Shown: positions 43,301 to 52,345, counted from the stretch's first letter. The stretch: 64,000 nt of DNA from CAZHOS01 sp964534605 (GCA_964534605.1 CAZHOS010000001.1:1-64000); one strand, 5' to 3'. The notes: generated by a model from the letters alone, not told the origin. A program made the numbers and translations.

Positions 43301-44141
43301 CTAGTGTACGTAGGCGCTTGAGGATCTTCTTTTTACGCTGACCCTTTGTTGTTTCGGCCTCTTTTTCGAGGTCCTTGATCAACTGGTCAGGATCGATGCT
43401 CTCGAGCATAACTTTGATAGCGTCGCCACCCATGTCGACCTTGACAAGGTCTTGGTATTCGTCTGGTAAGTCTCGATATTCTGTCTCGCTGATGAGGGCG
43501 TGAAGACTAAGGCTCTTAAGCTGTATCTTTTTGGTGTCGTACTCTTCGGCTAGCTCGTCTAGCTCCTTCGTCTGTGACTCGGCGATCTCGGTTGCGTTAG
43601 CACCTTCTTCTTGGGCTAGCTTCTCGTGACGGACCTTGACGGCTGCCTGAGCAGCTTCGTGCTCGGCATCGTTGTCGGTCAGCATCTTATCGCGAGCTTC
43701 TTCGTCGACTTCCAGTATTAGGTAGCTTGCAAAGTAAACTACTCGCTCCAAGCTCTTGACAGTCATGTTGGTAATCTGACCGATAGTGCTTGGCACCCCA
43801 CGTAGGAACCAGATGTGTGTTACTGGTGCCGCAAGTGTGATGTGGGCCATGCGTTCGCGGCGAACGATTGACTTGGTGACTATCTCGCCGTTCTTGTCGA
43901 CAGCTGCTTCGCGGGAGCGAATACCCTTGAACTTAGCGTCGTGTGGGTTGAGGTCTTTGGTTGGGCCAAAGATACGCTCGCAGAAAAGACCGTCTTTTTC
44001 TGGCTTCTGGGTGCGGTAGTTGATTGTTTCTGGTTTTAGGACTTCTCCGTGTGACCATTCGGCTATGTCGGCATTGCTAGCAATGCTTAGTTTGACTGCG
44101 TCGAAGTCTGAAAAGTTTGTTCCGCCTTGTACGTTCTTCAT
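40317..44141 (-). CDS. rpoC: RNA polymerase beta' subunit lacking both zinc sites
   Basis: 1274 aa. The catalytic loop NADFDGDQMAVHLPLS with its three Asp is intact, as are the bridge-helix and trigger-loop regions (SVGVLADTSG, PVGVIAAQSIGEPGTQLSLDSKHTGGQ). The N-terminal zinc finger is gone: between CERIFGPTKD and IVRRERMAHI (residues about 58-95) there are no cysteines. The second site, normally a CEAKRGVCAKCYG-like motif, reads SAPNLDGIPKRSYG with none. The frame is unbroken, so this is a real adaptation and not a broken gene. It lies 2 bp after rpoB. Confidence 0.97.
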   Translation of the reverse strand: MKNVQGGTNFSDFDAVKLSIASNADIAEWSHGEVLKPETINYRTQKPEKDGLFCERIFGPTKDLNPHDAKFKGIRSREAAVDKNGEIVTKSIVRRERMAHITLAAPVTHIWFLRGVPSTIGQITNMTVKSLERVVYFASYLILEVDEEARDKMLTDNDAEHEAAQAAVKVRHEKLAQEEGANATEIAESQTKELDELAEEYDTKKIQLKSLSLHALISETEYRDLPDEYQDLVKVDMGGDAIKVMLESIDPDQLIKDLEKEAETTKGQRKKKILKRLRTLEGMKKAGIKPQDMCLTILPVIPPDLRPMVQLTGGRFATSDLNDLYRRVINRNNRLKKLNDLKAPEVIRRNEKRMLQEAVDALIDNNASRSGRAVSSNGQRRKLKSLADMLKGKQGRFRQNLLGKRVDYSGRSVIVSGPTLRMDECGLPKMMALELFKPFVIGRLIEKEQAHNIRSATRMIEAGEVEVWDALDESIEGKYVLLNRAPSLHRLSVQAFKPRLIEGKAIQLHPLVCKGFNADFDGDQMAVHLPLSEKAQKEARELMVASRNLLLPADGTPILHLEQDIVLGAYYMTYSKLEADKVLKAFGSLNEAMFAYESDAIKLQTPIKARFRGELRETTIGRMLFNELFPDDFPYQNDAMTKKQIQKVMSLVYEKYGADETARIADDLKDLSFEYATQSGLSMGMGDFPKIEGVDTLLEGGESKSAKISDQYEQGFITDDERYRLTVETWFEVNSKIQELVSAQFKDTDTAMSVAVTSGARGNVGQVKQVTASVGVLADTSGNAIELPVNSNFLNGLPTLEYFVSTRGARKTLVDIALRTADSGYLTRRLVDVSQDVFTVEDDELDQGFPLYRKDAQYVGITYASRLEGRYTAEKVGKLLKRGDLITREIAEQIEADESIEVVKILSLLSAPNLDGIPKRSYGIDPASGQLVAEKHPVGVIAAQSIGEPGTQLSLDSKHTGGQASVSDETSSGLNRVEELFEARSPKGIAFLSKIDGNVRIWEDGNFYIVQVTGGDANVIELPLEGRKAQVATGTTVVKGDVIADNKGGEDPLIAPESGVAEVSKTAIHITPESEESARYEIPGFKQLLVADGDKVKKGDRLTGGSLDLREVMALNGVEAAQRYILNEVSRIFAMQGKHVSDKHFELIIRQMFSRVQIEDVGDTDFVNGDVVSKVAATEVNRQLVEQGKTPCEFTQLLLGITKVSTWSDSFLSAASFQDTTRVLIAAATSGKVDHLKGLKENVILGRKIPVGTGAIPDPEPEEALEEEFAAEAA

Positions 44142-44143
44142 GT

Positions 44144-47100
44144 TTAAGCCTCCCCTTCTTTCTCTACGGTGTCGTCAGCGTCTTCTGAGTTGTCCGCAAT
44201 TAATTCTTCTTTCTCTACTGCATCGTCTGAGGTATCTTCTGCGAACTCGCTAGCAACGTCGTCTTCTGTTGGTGGTTGTCCGTTGTCGTCAGCAGGTACC
44301 TGAACAGCTGGGTCTACAGTCGTCTTGCTTTTGACGGTTTCTTCGAGTAGTACTTCAGCGTCTACGGTTGTGTTCGTCTCGGCGTCAATCAAGTCTACCT
44401 TAAGTGCAAGGCCTTGGAGTTCTTTCACTAGAACGTTAAAGCTCTCTGGTACCTTCGGACTAATGATGTCAGTCTGCTTAATGATCGACTCGTAGGCCTT
44501 AGCGCGTCCAAAGACGTCGTCGGACTTGAGCGTCAACATCTCTTGTAGTGTACTGGCAGCGCCGTAGGCTTCGAGTGCCCAGACTTCCATCTCTCCGAAC
44601 CTTTGACCACCATTTTGCGCCTTACCACCAAGTGGTTGCTGGGTGACCATTGTGTATGGTCCTGTAGAACGGGCGTGGATCTTGTCGTTAGCCATGTGGT
44701 TAAGCTTGAAGACGTACATAAGCCCTAGTGTGGTGCGCTCCTTGAACGGTTCGCCTGTACGTCCGTCGAATAGCTGTTGCTTACCGTCATCTGGCAGACC
44801 TGCTTCCTTAAGTAGCTCGGCTACCTTGTCGTTAGCAACACCGTCGAATGGCGCTGATGTAACCTTGAGGCCCAGTGCTTCTGCAGCCATACCAAGGTGA
44901 GCCTCGAAGAGCTGACCAATGTTCATACGCGATGGAACACCTAGCGGGTTAAGTAGCATGTCGACAGGACGGCCGTCTTCTGTATATGGCATGTCTTCTG
45001 CTGGTAACACACGGGCGATAACACCCTTGTTACCATGACGACCGGCTAGCTTGTCTCCAACCTGAATTTTACGTGTCTGGGCAACAAATACTTGGATCTG
45101 CTTGAGAACACCGGCCTTCAATGTGTGGCCGTTCTCTTTACTAAAGACGCGTACACCAACAACCTTACCGTGCTTGGCGTTAGGCATACGGCGAGAGGTG
45201 TCACGAACGTCCTTGGCTTTTTCGCCAAAGATGGCGCGCAGCAGTCGCTCTTCGCTAGACAACTCTTGTTCACCCTTCGGGGTGATCTTACCAACCAAGA
45301 TGTCACCAGGGTTCACCTCGGCACCGATCCTAACAACACCTTCGTCGTCTAGGTGGCGCAGGGCTTCCTCTGATACGTTAGGTATGTCGCGGGTGATTAG
45401 CTCGGGACCAAGCTTGGTCTCGCGGACTTCGATCATGTAGTCGGTGATGTTGATGCTTGTAAAGGTATCTTCTTTAACGAGTCGGTCGCTAACAATGATG
45501 GCATCTTCGAAGTTGTAACCGCTCCAAGGCATAAGTGCCACAAGAACGTCTTTACCGAGTGCTAGTTCGCCGTCGTCAATTGACGTACCCTCTAGAATTA
45601 CGTCGCCGGCCTTGAGTTTTTGACCGCTAGAAACCATGACACGCTGTGTCATTGCAGTACCGTTGTTACTTAGCTGGAATAGTGACGGCTTGTAGTGGGC
45701 GGTACGGCCTTTGTACTTGACGACTACTTCCTCGGCAGTTGCTTTGGTGACTTCACCATCTGCGTCTGCGTATACAATGCGTCCAGAGTTACGAGCGATG
45801 ACTTCCTCTAGTCCGGTGCCGACAACTGGTGCCTCTGGCTTGATTAGAGGGATGGCCTGCTTGGCCTGGTTAGAGCCTACAAGGCTACGAAGAACGTAGT
45901 CTTTTTCGATGAACGGGATAAGCCCGGCGCTCGAGCCAATAATCTGCTTCTTGCTGGAGTCCATGTGGGTGATTTCTTCGGCATCGTACTCACCAGCTAC
46001 ACCAGCTTTACGACCACGGATACGTGCATCAACAAGGAAACCGTCGTCATCAGTTTGCGTACCTGCACCTGCAATGGTAGCTGCTTGTTCTTCGTCAGAG
46101 TCTAGGTATACAGCCTTCTTGTTAAGGCGTGGCTTAACAGGCCAGGTAGCCTGATCCTTTGCCTTTTCTAGCTTCTTGGCGTCTGCTGCAGTAATAGTCT
46201 TGCCAGCCTTGACCACTACTTTACCGTCAACCTCTAGATCGACTGTAGCTATCTCGCCAATTGCATCTTTAGCGGTGACGTTGCTCTTGACTGGATAGTA
46301 AGGAGTCTCTAGGAAGCCGTACTCGTTAACACGGGCATGCATAGCCATGTTTAACACCAACCCGATGTTTGGACCCTCTGGGGTCTCGACAGGACAGATA
46401 CGTCCGTAGTGGGTTGTGTGGGCGTCACGTACTTCGAAGCCTGCGCGTTCGCGGCTAAGTCCACCTGGGCCCATAGAGCTAAGGCGTCGTTTGTGGGCAA
46501 GCTCGGATAGTGGGTTTACTTGGTCCATAAACTGACTAAGCTGCGAGCTAGCAAAGAACTCGCGAACCGCAGCTACAACTGGGCGGGCGTTGATAAGCTG
46601 GCCGGGTGTGACGGTCTCGATCTCACTCATGGACATGCGGTCTTTTGTGTTGCGCTCCATACGTAGCAAACCAACACGGAACTGGCGCTGTACAAGCTCG
46701 CCTACTAGCTTGACACGGCGGTTACTGAGGCTGTCGATGTCATCGGCGGCTTCTTGGGTGTTATTAAGACGGATAACCTCGGCAACGATGGCAACCAAGT
46801 CCTCGATACGGAGGACACGGTTCTCGGCAGTGTTAGGTACATCTAGGTCGAGACGCTTGTTGACCTTGTAGCGTCCCACACGTGAGAAGTCGAACTTCTT
46901 GTAGCTAAAGAACATGCTTTCTAGCAGTGTGCGTGCGTTATCGATAGTGGCTAAGTCGCCAGGGCGTAGTCGGCGGTAGACTTCGATAAGGGCTTCGTTA
47001 GCACCACGAGCAGTGTCTTTCTCTAGGGTGGCGTCAATATAGTTATGTTCGCCTTGGTCTACGTGCTTGAAGGCGTCTTTCATGGCAGCGTCTGTCATGC

Positions 47101-47698
47101 CTAGGGAGCGGAGAAAGGTAGTGATGGCTACTTTTCGGCGTCTATCGATCTTGACGAAGATTGCACCGTTATTGGCGGTCTCGATCTCTAGCCACGCACC
47201 TCGTCCAGGTATAACCTTGGCGCCGTAGTTATTCTTGCGACCTGCATTAGCGCTGGTGAAGTAAACGCCAGGGCTACGTACAAGCTGGCTAACAACGACA
47301 CGCTCGGCGCCGTTAACGACAAATGTACCGCGCGATGTCATCCATGGGTAATCGCCCATGTAGATCTCTTGGTCTTTGACCTCGCCTGTAACTTTGTTGG
47401 TAAGCTCTACAACTGCCTTAAGCGATACTTCGTAGCTGGTGTTGTTCTCTCTGGCGTCATGCTCTGTGAGCTTTGGCTCTTCGAAGAAATAGCTCTTGAA
47501 GCGAAGGCTTAGCTTCTCGCCAGTGTAATCGTCGATTTCTCCTAGTTCTGCAAACAGCTCGCCTAGACCCTCCTCGATAAACCACTGGAACGATACGTTC
47601 TGGTGGGCTATCAGGTTTTCTAGATCTATGTCTGTGTTGTCTGAGAACGACTTTCTTTTAATATTAGCTTTGGCTTTTACGACTTTTGTGTCGGGCAT
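44144..47698 (-). CDS. rpoB: RNA polymerase beta subunit
   Basis: 1184 aa from the ATG at 47698 (MPDTKVVKAK), with GGGAG about 10 bases upstream; the longer open frame to 47803 is leader. FMDQVNPLSELAHKRRLSSMGPGGLSRERAGFEVRDAHTTHYGRICPVETPEGPNIGL is the rifampicin-region signature. KGEQELSSEERLLRAIFGEKAKDVRD and GQRFGEMEVWALEAYGAASTLQEMLTLKSDD follow. The last 80 residues are an acidic tail absent from most homologues. No rplJ/rplL genes lie upstream; the next gene is divergent. Confidence 0.97.
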   Translation of the reverse strand: MPDTKVVKAKANIKRKSFSDNTDIDLENLIAHQNVSFQWFIEEGLGELFAELGEIDDYTGEKLSLRFKSYFFEEPKLTEHDARENNTSYEVSLKAVVELTNKVTGEVKDQEIYMGDYPWMTSRGTFVVNGAERVVVSQLVRSPGVYFTSANAGRKNNYGAKVIPGRGAWLEIETANNGAIFVKIDRRRKVAITTFLRSLGMTDAAMKDAFKHVDQGEHNYIDATLEKDTARGANEALIEVYRRLRPGDLATIDNARTLLESMFFSYKKFDFSRVGRYKVNKRLDLDVPNTAENRVLRIEDLVAIVAEVIRLNNTQEAADDIDSLSNRRVKLVGELVQRQFRVGLLRMERNTKDRMSMSEIETVTPGQLINARPVVAAVREFFASSQLSQFMDQVNPLSELAHKRRLSSMGPGGLSRERAGFEVRDAHTTHYGRICPVETPEGPNIGLVLNMAMHARVNEYGFLETPYYPVKSNVTAKDAIGEIATVDLEVDGKVVVKAGKTITAADAKKLEKAKDQATWPVKPRLNKKAVYLDSDEEQAATIAGAGTQTDDDGFLVDARIRGRKAGVAGEYDAEEITHMDSSKKQIIGSSAGLIPFIEKDYVLRSLVGSNQAKQAIPLIKPEAPVVGTGLEEVIARNSGRIVYADADGEVTKATAEEVVVKYKGRTAHYKPSLFQLSNNGTAMTQRVMVSSGQKLKAGDVILEGTSIDDGELALGKDVLVALMPWSGYNFEDAIIVSDRLVKEDTFTSINITDYMIEVRETKLGPELITRDIPNVSEEALRHLDDEGVVRIGAEVNPGDILVGKITPKGEQELSSEERLLRAIFGEKAKDVRDTSRRMPNAKHGKVVGVRVFSKENGHTLKAGVLKQIQVFVAQTRKIQVGDKLAGRHGNKGVIARVLPAEDMPYTEDGRPVDMLLNPLGVPSRMNIGQLFEAHLGMAAEALGLKVTSAPFDGVANDKVAELLKEAGLPDDGKQQLFDGRTGEPFKERTTLGLMYVFKLNHMANDKIHARSTGPYTMVTQQPLGGKAQNGGQRFGEMEVWALEAYGAASTLQEMLTLKSDDVFGRAKAYESIIKQTDIISPKVPESFNVLVKELQGLALKVDLIDAETNTTVDAEVLLEETVKSKTTVDPAVQVPADDNGQPPTEDDVASEFAEDTSDDAVEKEELIADNSEDADDTVEKEGEA

Positions 47699-47874
47699 AA
47701 ACAAAGGACTCCCTACCTGATAAAGGCTTAAAAATGATGAATGTGAGCGACGAAGGCGGCTCGCTTTTTTATAAATGTTGTTGTTTTTGACGCCGAAGTT
47801 CACCTGGTAGGTTTGCTTCCAACTGTTTTAGGCACAGAGGGAAACAGCCCATGCAATACTACTTCTTAAACACT

Positions 47875-47903
47875 AGTCTGAGCGTAGACTACAAACTTGT
47901 CAA
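47875..47903 (-). promoter_or_regulatory. candidate rpoBC promoter
   Basis: TTGACA (47898-47903), a perfect -35, 17 bases, then CAGACT (47875-47880), a weak -10. The leader would be about 170 nt. Confidence 0.4.
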
Positions 47904-47989
47904 GAATATATGTTGTGTTATTTACAAACTAGCACTATACCTTTTTTTGTGTGAGAATGCATTATCGAAGCAAGAAAGGCTCTATTTAT

Positions 47990-48913
47990 ATGAACAAGAA
48001 CCTATCAATCATCATCTTACTGGCGTCTGCAGTTATAGCCGGGATTGTATTCTCAGCAAATAGAGGCACTCTTAGCGACTCTGACCTACTGCAGGCAGCA
48101 GTCGAGAATAAGTTCTCTCTAACTACTCAGACCATCGAGTACGAAGGCGGCCTAGAAGTCGATGTCGACTACAGCGATGTGTCAAATGTCCTGGCCATCG
48201 GTACGCTATCGACAAGTGACGGCCAAGCTTATGCAGAATATATAGATGCTAGCGATAACAGAATTTACGTGCGTCTATTGCCGGCTGCCGTAGGAGCCGA
48301 CCTGACACAAGAGGTCGGGATAGACTTTACCGACTTGCCAGCAGACGTCATAGATAGATGGGTATACATAAATGATAGCGATCTAGAGCAAGAGTCAGGC
48401 AGTCTGCTGTTCGACACATTCTTTGACTCATCTGTCCCAATAGAGTCTATCGAAGAGTTAAGCGCTACGACACGCGGGGTGTTCCTAGCACTGGGTGCTA
48501 GTTTACAGGGTATATCTACCGTTCACGGCGAAGTACCAGAAGGTAACTTCACAGATGACCAGGCAGATGAACTACTAGATGCATACAACGACCTAGGCCT
48601 CTATACGGTACTTAGTGAAGGCGAGCAGCTAGAGCAAGACGGTCGCAATCTGCGTCGCCTAGAACTAGAGCTCAACACCCAAGCTGCGTCCGAGCTTAAC
48701 GCGCTTGTCGAGGGATTCACCGGCCAAGAGTCTAGCTTTGCAAACTTCCTAGGGGCTAACTCTGACTTTACGATCACCATAGACGAAGATACACAAAGGT
48801 TCTTTGAATACTTTGGTGCAGATGGGGTAACCCAGTTGCGTACCGACACGGCCCACGGCTTTGACTACTCAGAAGAGCTGCCTACTGACGCAACCGATAT
48901 ACGGGAGCTTTAG
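47990..48913 (+). CDS. membrane-anchored extracellular protein, unknown
   Basis: 307 aa from the ATG at 47990. A signal-anchor helix (about residues 5-22) is followed by a large, very acidic domain rich in Asp, Glu, Ser and Thr with alternating beta-like strands (TIEYEGGLEVDVDYSDVSNVLAIG, AYAEYIDASDNRIYVRLLP). It has no lipobox Cys and no catalytic motif that I recognise. AGAAAGG lies 12 bases upstream, rather far. The upstream frame to 47951 adds a basic stretch and is less likely. It is divergent from rpoB. Confidence 0.65.
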   Translation: MNKNLSIIILLASAVIAGIVFSANRGTLSDSDLLQAAVENKFSLTTQTIEYEGGLEVDVDYSDVSNVLAIGTLSTSDGQAYAEYIDASDNRIYVRLLPAAVGADLTQEVGIDFTDLPADVIDRWVYINDSDLEQESGSLLFDTFFDSSVPIESIEELSATTRGVFLALGASLQGISTVHGEVPEGNFTDDQADELLDAYNDLGLYTVLSEGEQLEQDGRNLRRLELELNTQAASELNALVEGFTGQESSFANFLGANSDFTITIDEDTQRFFEYFGADGVTQLRTDTAHGFDYSEELPTDATDIREL

Positions 48914-48950
48914 GGGTTTATCAAAGAAGACACCTGCATGTAATTTTAGT

Positions 48951-48985
48951 AGCGGCCTATATTGTCAATAAAGGTAAAGGCCGCT
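48951..48985. terminator. hairpin between convergent genes
   Basis: AGCGGCCT (48951-48958) and AGGCCGCT (48978-48985) form a perfect 8-bp stem. It lies between the plus-strand gene end and clpP. It has no strong T-run, so termination may be moderate. Confidence 0.5.
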
Positions 48986-49016
48986 TGTCTGGCTGCTATC
49001 CCCGAAAAAGACTGGG

Positions 49017-49631
49017 TTAGCGCTTTGATATGACTTGGTCGACGATCCCGTAGTCTTTGGCTTCTTTGGCGTTCATGAAGTTGTCGCGGTCCCAGTCTTT
49101 TTGAATCTGGGCGACGGTCTTGCCGGTATGGTTTGCCATAATCTGCGCGAGCGCATGACGGTTCTTGACCATTTCTTCTAAACTGATCTCCATATCGGTA
49201 ATTTTACCTTCGGTGCCTGCGCTAGGTTGGTGGATCATCACCTTGGCGCTAGGCAAAATGTGACGCTTGCCCTTGGCCCCTGCTGCTAGCAATACCGATC
49301 CCATGCTCATTGCCATGCCCATGCCAAATGTCTGTACGTCGGGCTTGATAAACTGCATAGTGTCATAAATAGCCATACCGGCGTGCACAGAGCCTCCTGG
49401 GCTGTTGATATAAAAGTATATATCTTTGTCGGGGTCTGCTTGCTCTAGAAAGAGCATCTGAGCGACTATAGAGTTCGCGCTGTGCATATTAACATCTGTA
49501 CCCAAGAATATAATGCGGTCTTTAAGTAGGCGCGAATAAATGTCGTAAGCACGCTCGAAGTTACCTTCTTTTTCTACCACTGTCGGTATAAGTATAGAGT
49601 TGTTTGGGGGTGTATGGTTGCTGTCTTTCAT
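49017..49631 (-). CDS. clpP: ATP-dependent Clp protease proteolytic subunit
   Basis: 204 aa, normal length. The catalytic triad is visible: Ser109 in GMAMSMGS, His134 in VMIHQPS, and an Asp in the KDWDRDNFM region (about 181-183). INSPGGSVHAGMAIYDTMQ is the substrate-binding strand. It forms the 14-mer degradation chamber fed by ClpX or ClpC. The promoter overlaps a CIRCE operator, so heat-shock control by HrcA is predicted. Predicted leaderless, with the -10 six bases before the ATG. Confidence 0.97.
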   Translation of the reverse strand: MKDSNHTPPNNSILIPTVVEKEGNFERAYDIYSRLLKDRIIFLGTDVNMHSANSIVAQMLFLEQADPDKDIYFYINSPGGSVHAGMAIYDTMQFIKPDVQTFGMGMAMSMGSVLLAAGAKGKRHILPSAKVMIHQPSAGTEGKITDMEISLEEMVKNRHALAQIMANHTGKTVAQIQKDWDRDNFMNAKEAKDYGIVDQVISKR

Positions 49632-49637
49632 ACCAAG

Positions 49638-49666
49638 ATATTAGCACAAAAATTAGCACTCGACAA
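49638..49666 (-). promoter_or_regulatory. clpP promoter, predicted leaderless
   Basis: TTGTCG (49661-49666), 17 bases, TAATAT (49638-49643) on the minus strand, with 6 bases to the ATG. The -35 lies inside the CIRCE element. Confidence 0.6.
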
Positions 49667-49679
49667 TATAGAGTGCCAA
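49653..49679 (-). promoter_or_regulatory. CIRCE operator (HrcA site)
   Basis: On the minus strand TTGGCACTC, 9 bases, GAGTGCTAA. This matches the known CIRCE consensus TTAGCACTC-N9-GAGTGCTAA at all but one base. It covers the clpP -35, so bound HrcA should block transcription. Confidence 0.9.
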
Positions 49680-49704
49680 CCTTTGTTAATTGGATGTATT
49701 TATC

Positions 49705-50988
49705 TTAGCTAGTTGCTGAATCTACGAGTTTGCGGAGAGATTTGTCTGTCAGGAGCCTAGCAGTTATGTCCTGTTTACCACGCGGAGTCTTAAGCTGCTC
49801 CTGCATCTTTGGGTCATTTGCGAATTGTTGGCGGTACTGGCTGGTTGCTGCCTCTATCTCTGCGTCTGAGGCCTTGATCCCCTCTGCACGAGCAAACTCT
49901 GATAGTACGATGCCACCTTTTAGTCTATCGACTGCGCCGGGGCGTAGGTCTTTGACATGGTCGTCGGTGGTTTTGCCCTCGGCCTTAAGCCAATCTTCGT
50001 AAGTCTGGCCTCTCTGGGCAAGATTACGCTGGTGGTCGTGTTGCATGCGGTGGATCTGCTGGTTGATGAGCCCTTCTGGTAGCTCAATTTCGGATCCGTT
50101 AACGAGCTCTTCCATGATCGAGCTTTCGAGTTCCATACGAGCACGCTGCTCCTTCTCGCGGGTGATATTTTTGACTACATCGGCCTCTAGCTCTTTGACT
50201 GTCTTGTACGGGCCGACTTTAGCTGCAAATGCATCGTCTACATCTGGGATGACAACTTCTTGGACTTTGTTAACCGTGACAGTAAAGGTAACTTTCTTGT
50301 TGGCCATAGCCGCAACGCCGTAGTCTTTGGGGAATGTCAGAGTAAACTCTTTGTTATCGCCCGCACTCATGCCGATCATTTCGTCCTCGAAGCCCGGTAT
50401 AAATGTGTTCGTACCGATAGCGAGGGGGTAATCCTTGCCAGCAGCGCCCTGTATCGCTTCGCCTTTGGCATCTTTGCCGTCAAAATCTATCCAAACTTGG
50501 TCACCATCCTTGGCGGCACGCTTGACGTCTGACTTCTCGGACAAATCCATTTGTATGCGCTTGTAGACGGTATCTATGTCTTTTTTGTCTACTTTAACGG
50601 CTGTATTCTTGCGCTTTACTTTGGTGTAGTCTGCTAGCTTTACCTCACCCAGATGATCGATAGTGACGTCCATCTCGACGGCACTAAATGGCACAAACTT
50701 AGTTACTGCTACATTCGGTGCAATAGAAGGGCTAAGCTTGTGCTCGTTGACAGCTTTTTCGACAAGCGGAGGTACGGCGGCGTTCAAAAACGTATCGTTT
50801 AGCTTGGCTTGATCGGCATGTTTCTCTACTTCTGTAGCTGGTACGTTGCCTTCGCGGAATCCAGGTATCTTAAGGTCTTTACCGACTTCCTTAAGGGCGG
50901 CCTGTTTGTAGTCCGACAGATCTTTATCGTCGGCAACGATGGTTAGCTTGGTTTGCGTACTGGATAGTTTTTCGATGGATGTATTCAT
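49705..50988 (-). CDS. tig: trigger factor
   Basis: 427 aa from the ATG at 50988. The N-terminal ribosome-binding domain has IPGFREGNVPATEVEKHA, the loop that docks on L23. The FKBP-type PPIase domain has DGDQVWIDFDGKDAKGEAIQGA and FIPGFEDEMIGMSAGDNKEFTLTFPKDYG. The rest is the helical chaperone domain. A TAAAGT -10 (50997-51002) ends 8 bases before the ATG with no Shine-Dalgarno, so a near-leaderless mRNA is expected. Followed by clpP. Confidence 0.96.
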   Translation of the reverse strand: MNTSIEKLSSTQTKLTIVADDKDLSDYKQAALKEVGKDLKIPGFREGNVPATEVEKHADQAKLNDTFLNAAVPPLVEKAVNEHKLSPSIAPNVAVTKFVPFSAVEMDVTIDHLGEVKLADYTKVKRKNTAVKVDKKDIDTVYKRIQMDLSEKSDVKRAAKDGDQVWIDFDGKDAKGEAIQGAAGKDYPLAIGTNTFIPGFEDEMIGMSAGDNKEFTLTFPKDYGVAAMANKKVTFTVTVNKVQEVVIPDVDDAFAAKVGPYKTVKELEADVVKNITREKEQRARMELESSIMEELVNGSEIELPEGLINQQIHRMQHDHQRNLAQRGQTYEDWLKAEGKTTDDHVKDLRPGAVDRLKGGIVLSEFARAEGIKASDAEIEAATSQYRQQFANDPKMQEQLKTPRGKQDITARLLTDKSLRKLVDSATS

Positions 50989-51043
50989 AGACCAAGACTT
51001 TACCACGGCTGGCTAAGTTTATCCATAGAAGATACTAGACGCG

Positions 51044-52345
51044 CTACGAGGAAACTGCGTCTAGGATGGCGTCTGGCGCTACCCTCTGTTTCTGCTGAGT
51101 ATCAAGGTTTAGAAGCTCATAACTATCCTCGCGTAGCTCGTCCTCCCCGACAAACAGCACATGCCGTGCGCCTGCCTTTGCGGCAGCATCTATCTGCTTA
51201 GATATCTTACGTCCACTGGTATCTACAGCGACCTTTAGGCCATATATGCGTAGCTGCATGAATAGCTGCTGGGCTTGCTCGTAGACATCGCCCGCCAACA
51301 CAACGTATATATCCGTGGGGTTAGGAAGGTCAGACAGCAGATCATGAGTGCGCAGGAAGTCAACAATAGTCACGTCGCCCTTACCGAATCCTGCCGTCGG
51401 TACAGGATCAGCACCAAGTGCTCCAACGAGACCATCGTAGCGACCGCCACCAAATAGCGAGCGATTATTGTCTGGGCTCGTATCAAATACCTCAAACACA
51501 ATCCCGGTGTAGTAAGCAAATCCTCTGACTATTGACGCGTCGAATCTAACGTTTTCTAGGCCGCTAGACTCAACCATCTGACTAAACTCCAAAAGATCAC
51601 GGTATCCTTTTGTCTGCAAGACATCTGCGTAAGCCTTTAAGTCGCTCGTATCCAGGAGTTGTATTAACTTTTGGTCTAGCCCGTTCTTTATGTTTTCTGT
51701 GCTTAGTATGTCTTTTAGCGCCTTAGCTGCGTCATCGGCAGATTTATACTTTTTGTATCTGTCTATGTACCCAAAAATATCATTAACTAGCGTCTCGTCT
51801 ACACCCAAGTAGTCCAGGAGGTCTTCCATAAATGCCCGGCTGCCATAGCGCACTTCATACATATCTCTCGAAGCACCAAAACCCTCCATTATCTGCGAGG
51901 CAATCATCACCAGCTCGTGCTCAGCCTCCATACCCTCTACGCCAAATATGTCGACATTCAGCTGCCAGTGCTCTCGCAAGCGGCCCTTCTGAGGGCGCTC
52001 GTAACGCCATAGATTCGGTATGCTAAATAGACGTAGTGGGTAGGCTAATTCTTGGCGCTTGGCGGCAACCATGCGGCTCACGCTCGGGGTCATCTCGGGC
52101 CGTACGGCTACTTCCCTGCCTCCTCTGTCTGTAAAGCTGTAGACTTGCTCGTTAACTATCTCGCTAGATTCTTGGTTCTTTAAGCGGTAAAGATCTAGCG
52201 ACTCAATCATCGGTGCATCGTATTCTTGGTAGCCAAAGCTTGCGCAAGCGCTGCGCCAAACTCCAAAGATATAATCCTGCAGTCGCTTGTCCTCGGGATA
52301 GAAATCCCGAGTTCCTTTGTATGGTTGTATGCTTACTTTACCCAT
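51044..52345 (-). CDS. hisS: histidyl-tRNA synthetase
   Basis: 433 aa class II synthetase. Motif 1 region PYKGTRDFYPEDKRLQDYI, motif 2 RYERPQKGRLREHWQLNVDIFG, HisA-type GFAYYTGIVFE and motif 3 SLFGGGRYDGLVGALG are present. The C-terminal anticodon domain is included. AAGGG lies 9 bases before the ATG. A small upstream ORF overlaps its start by 8 bases. Confidence 0.96.
   Translation of the reverse strand: MGKVSIQPYKGTRDFYPEDKRLQDYIFGVWRSACASFGYQEYDAPMIESLDLYRLKNQESSEIVNEQVYSFTDRGGREVAVRPEMTPSVSRMVAAKRQELAYPLRLFSIPNLWRYERPQKGRLREHWQLNVDIFGVEGMEAEHELVMIASQIMEGFGASRDMYEVRYGSRAFMEDLLDYLGVDETLVNDIFGYIDRYKKYKSADDAAKALKDILSTENIKNGLDQKLIQLLDTSDLKAYADVLQTKGYRDLLEFSQMVESSGLENVRFDASIVRGFAYYTGIVFEVFDTSPDNNRSLFGGGRYDGLVGALGADPVPTAGFGKGDVTIVDFLRTHDLLSDLPNPTDIYVVLAGDVYEQAQQLFMQLRIYGLKVAVDTSGRKISKQIDAAAKAGARHVLFVGEDELREDSYELLNLDTQQKQRVAPDAILDAVSS

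Noticed and set aside
44020..47000. Numerous ORFs antisense to rpoB, rpoC and ribosomal genes
   Set aside because: Shadows of real coding frames with low-complexity Ser/Arg/Leu composition and no start signals.
47749..47785. Terminator-like AGCGA/TCGCT hairpin followed by T6 on the plus strand
   Set aside because: No plus-strand transcript would reach it; on the rpoB strand there is no T-run. Probably chance in the rpoB leader.
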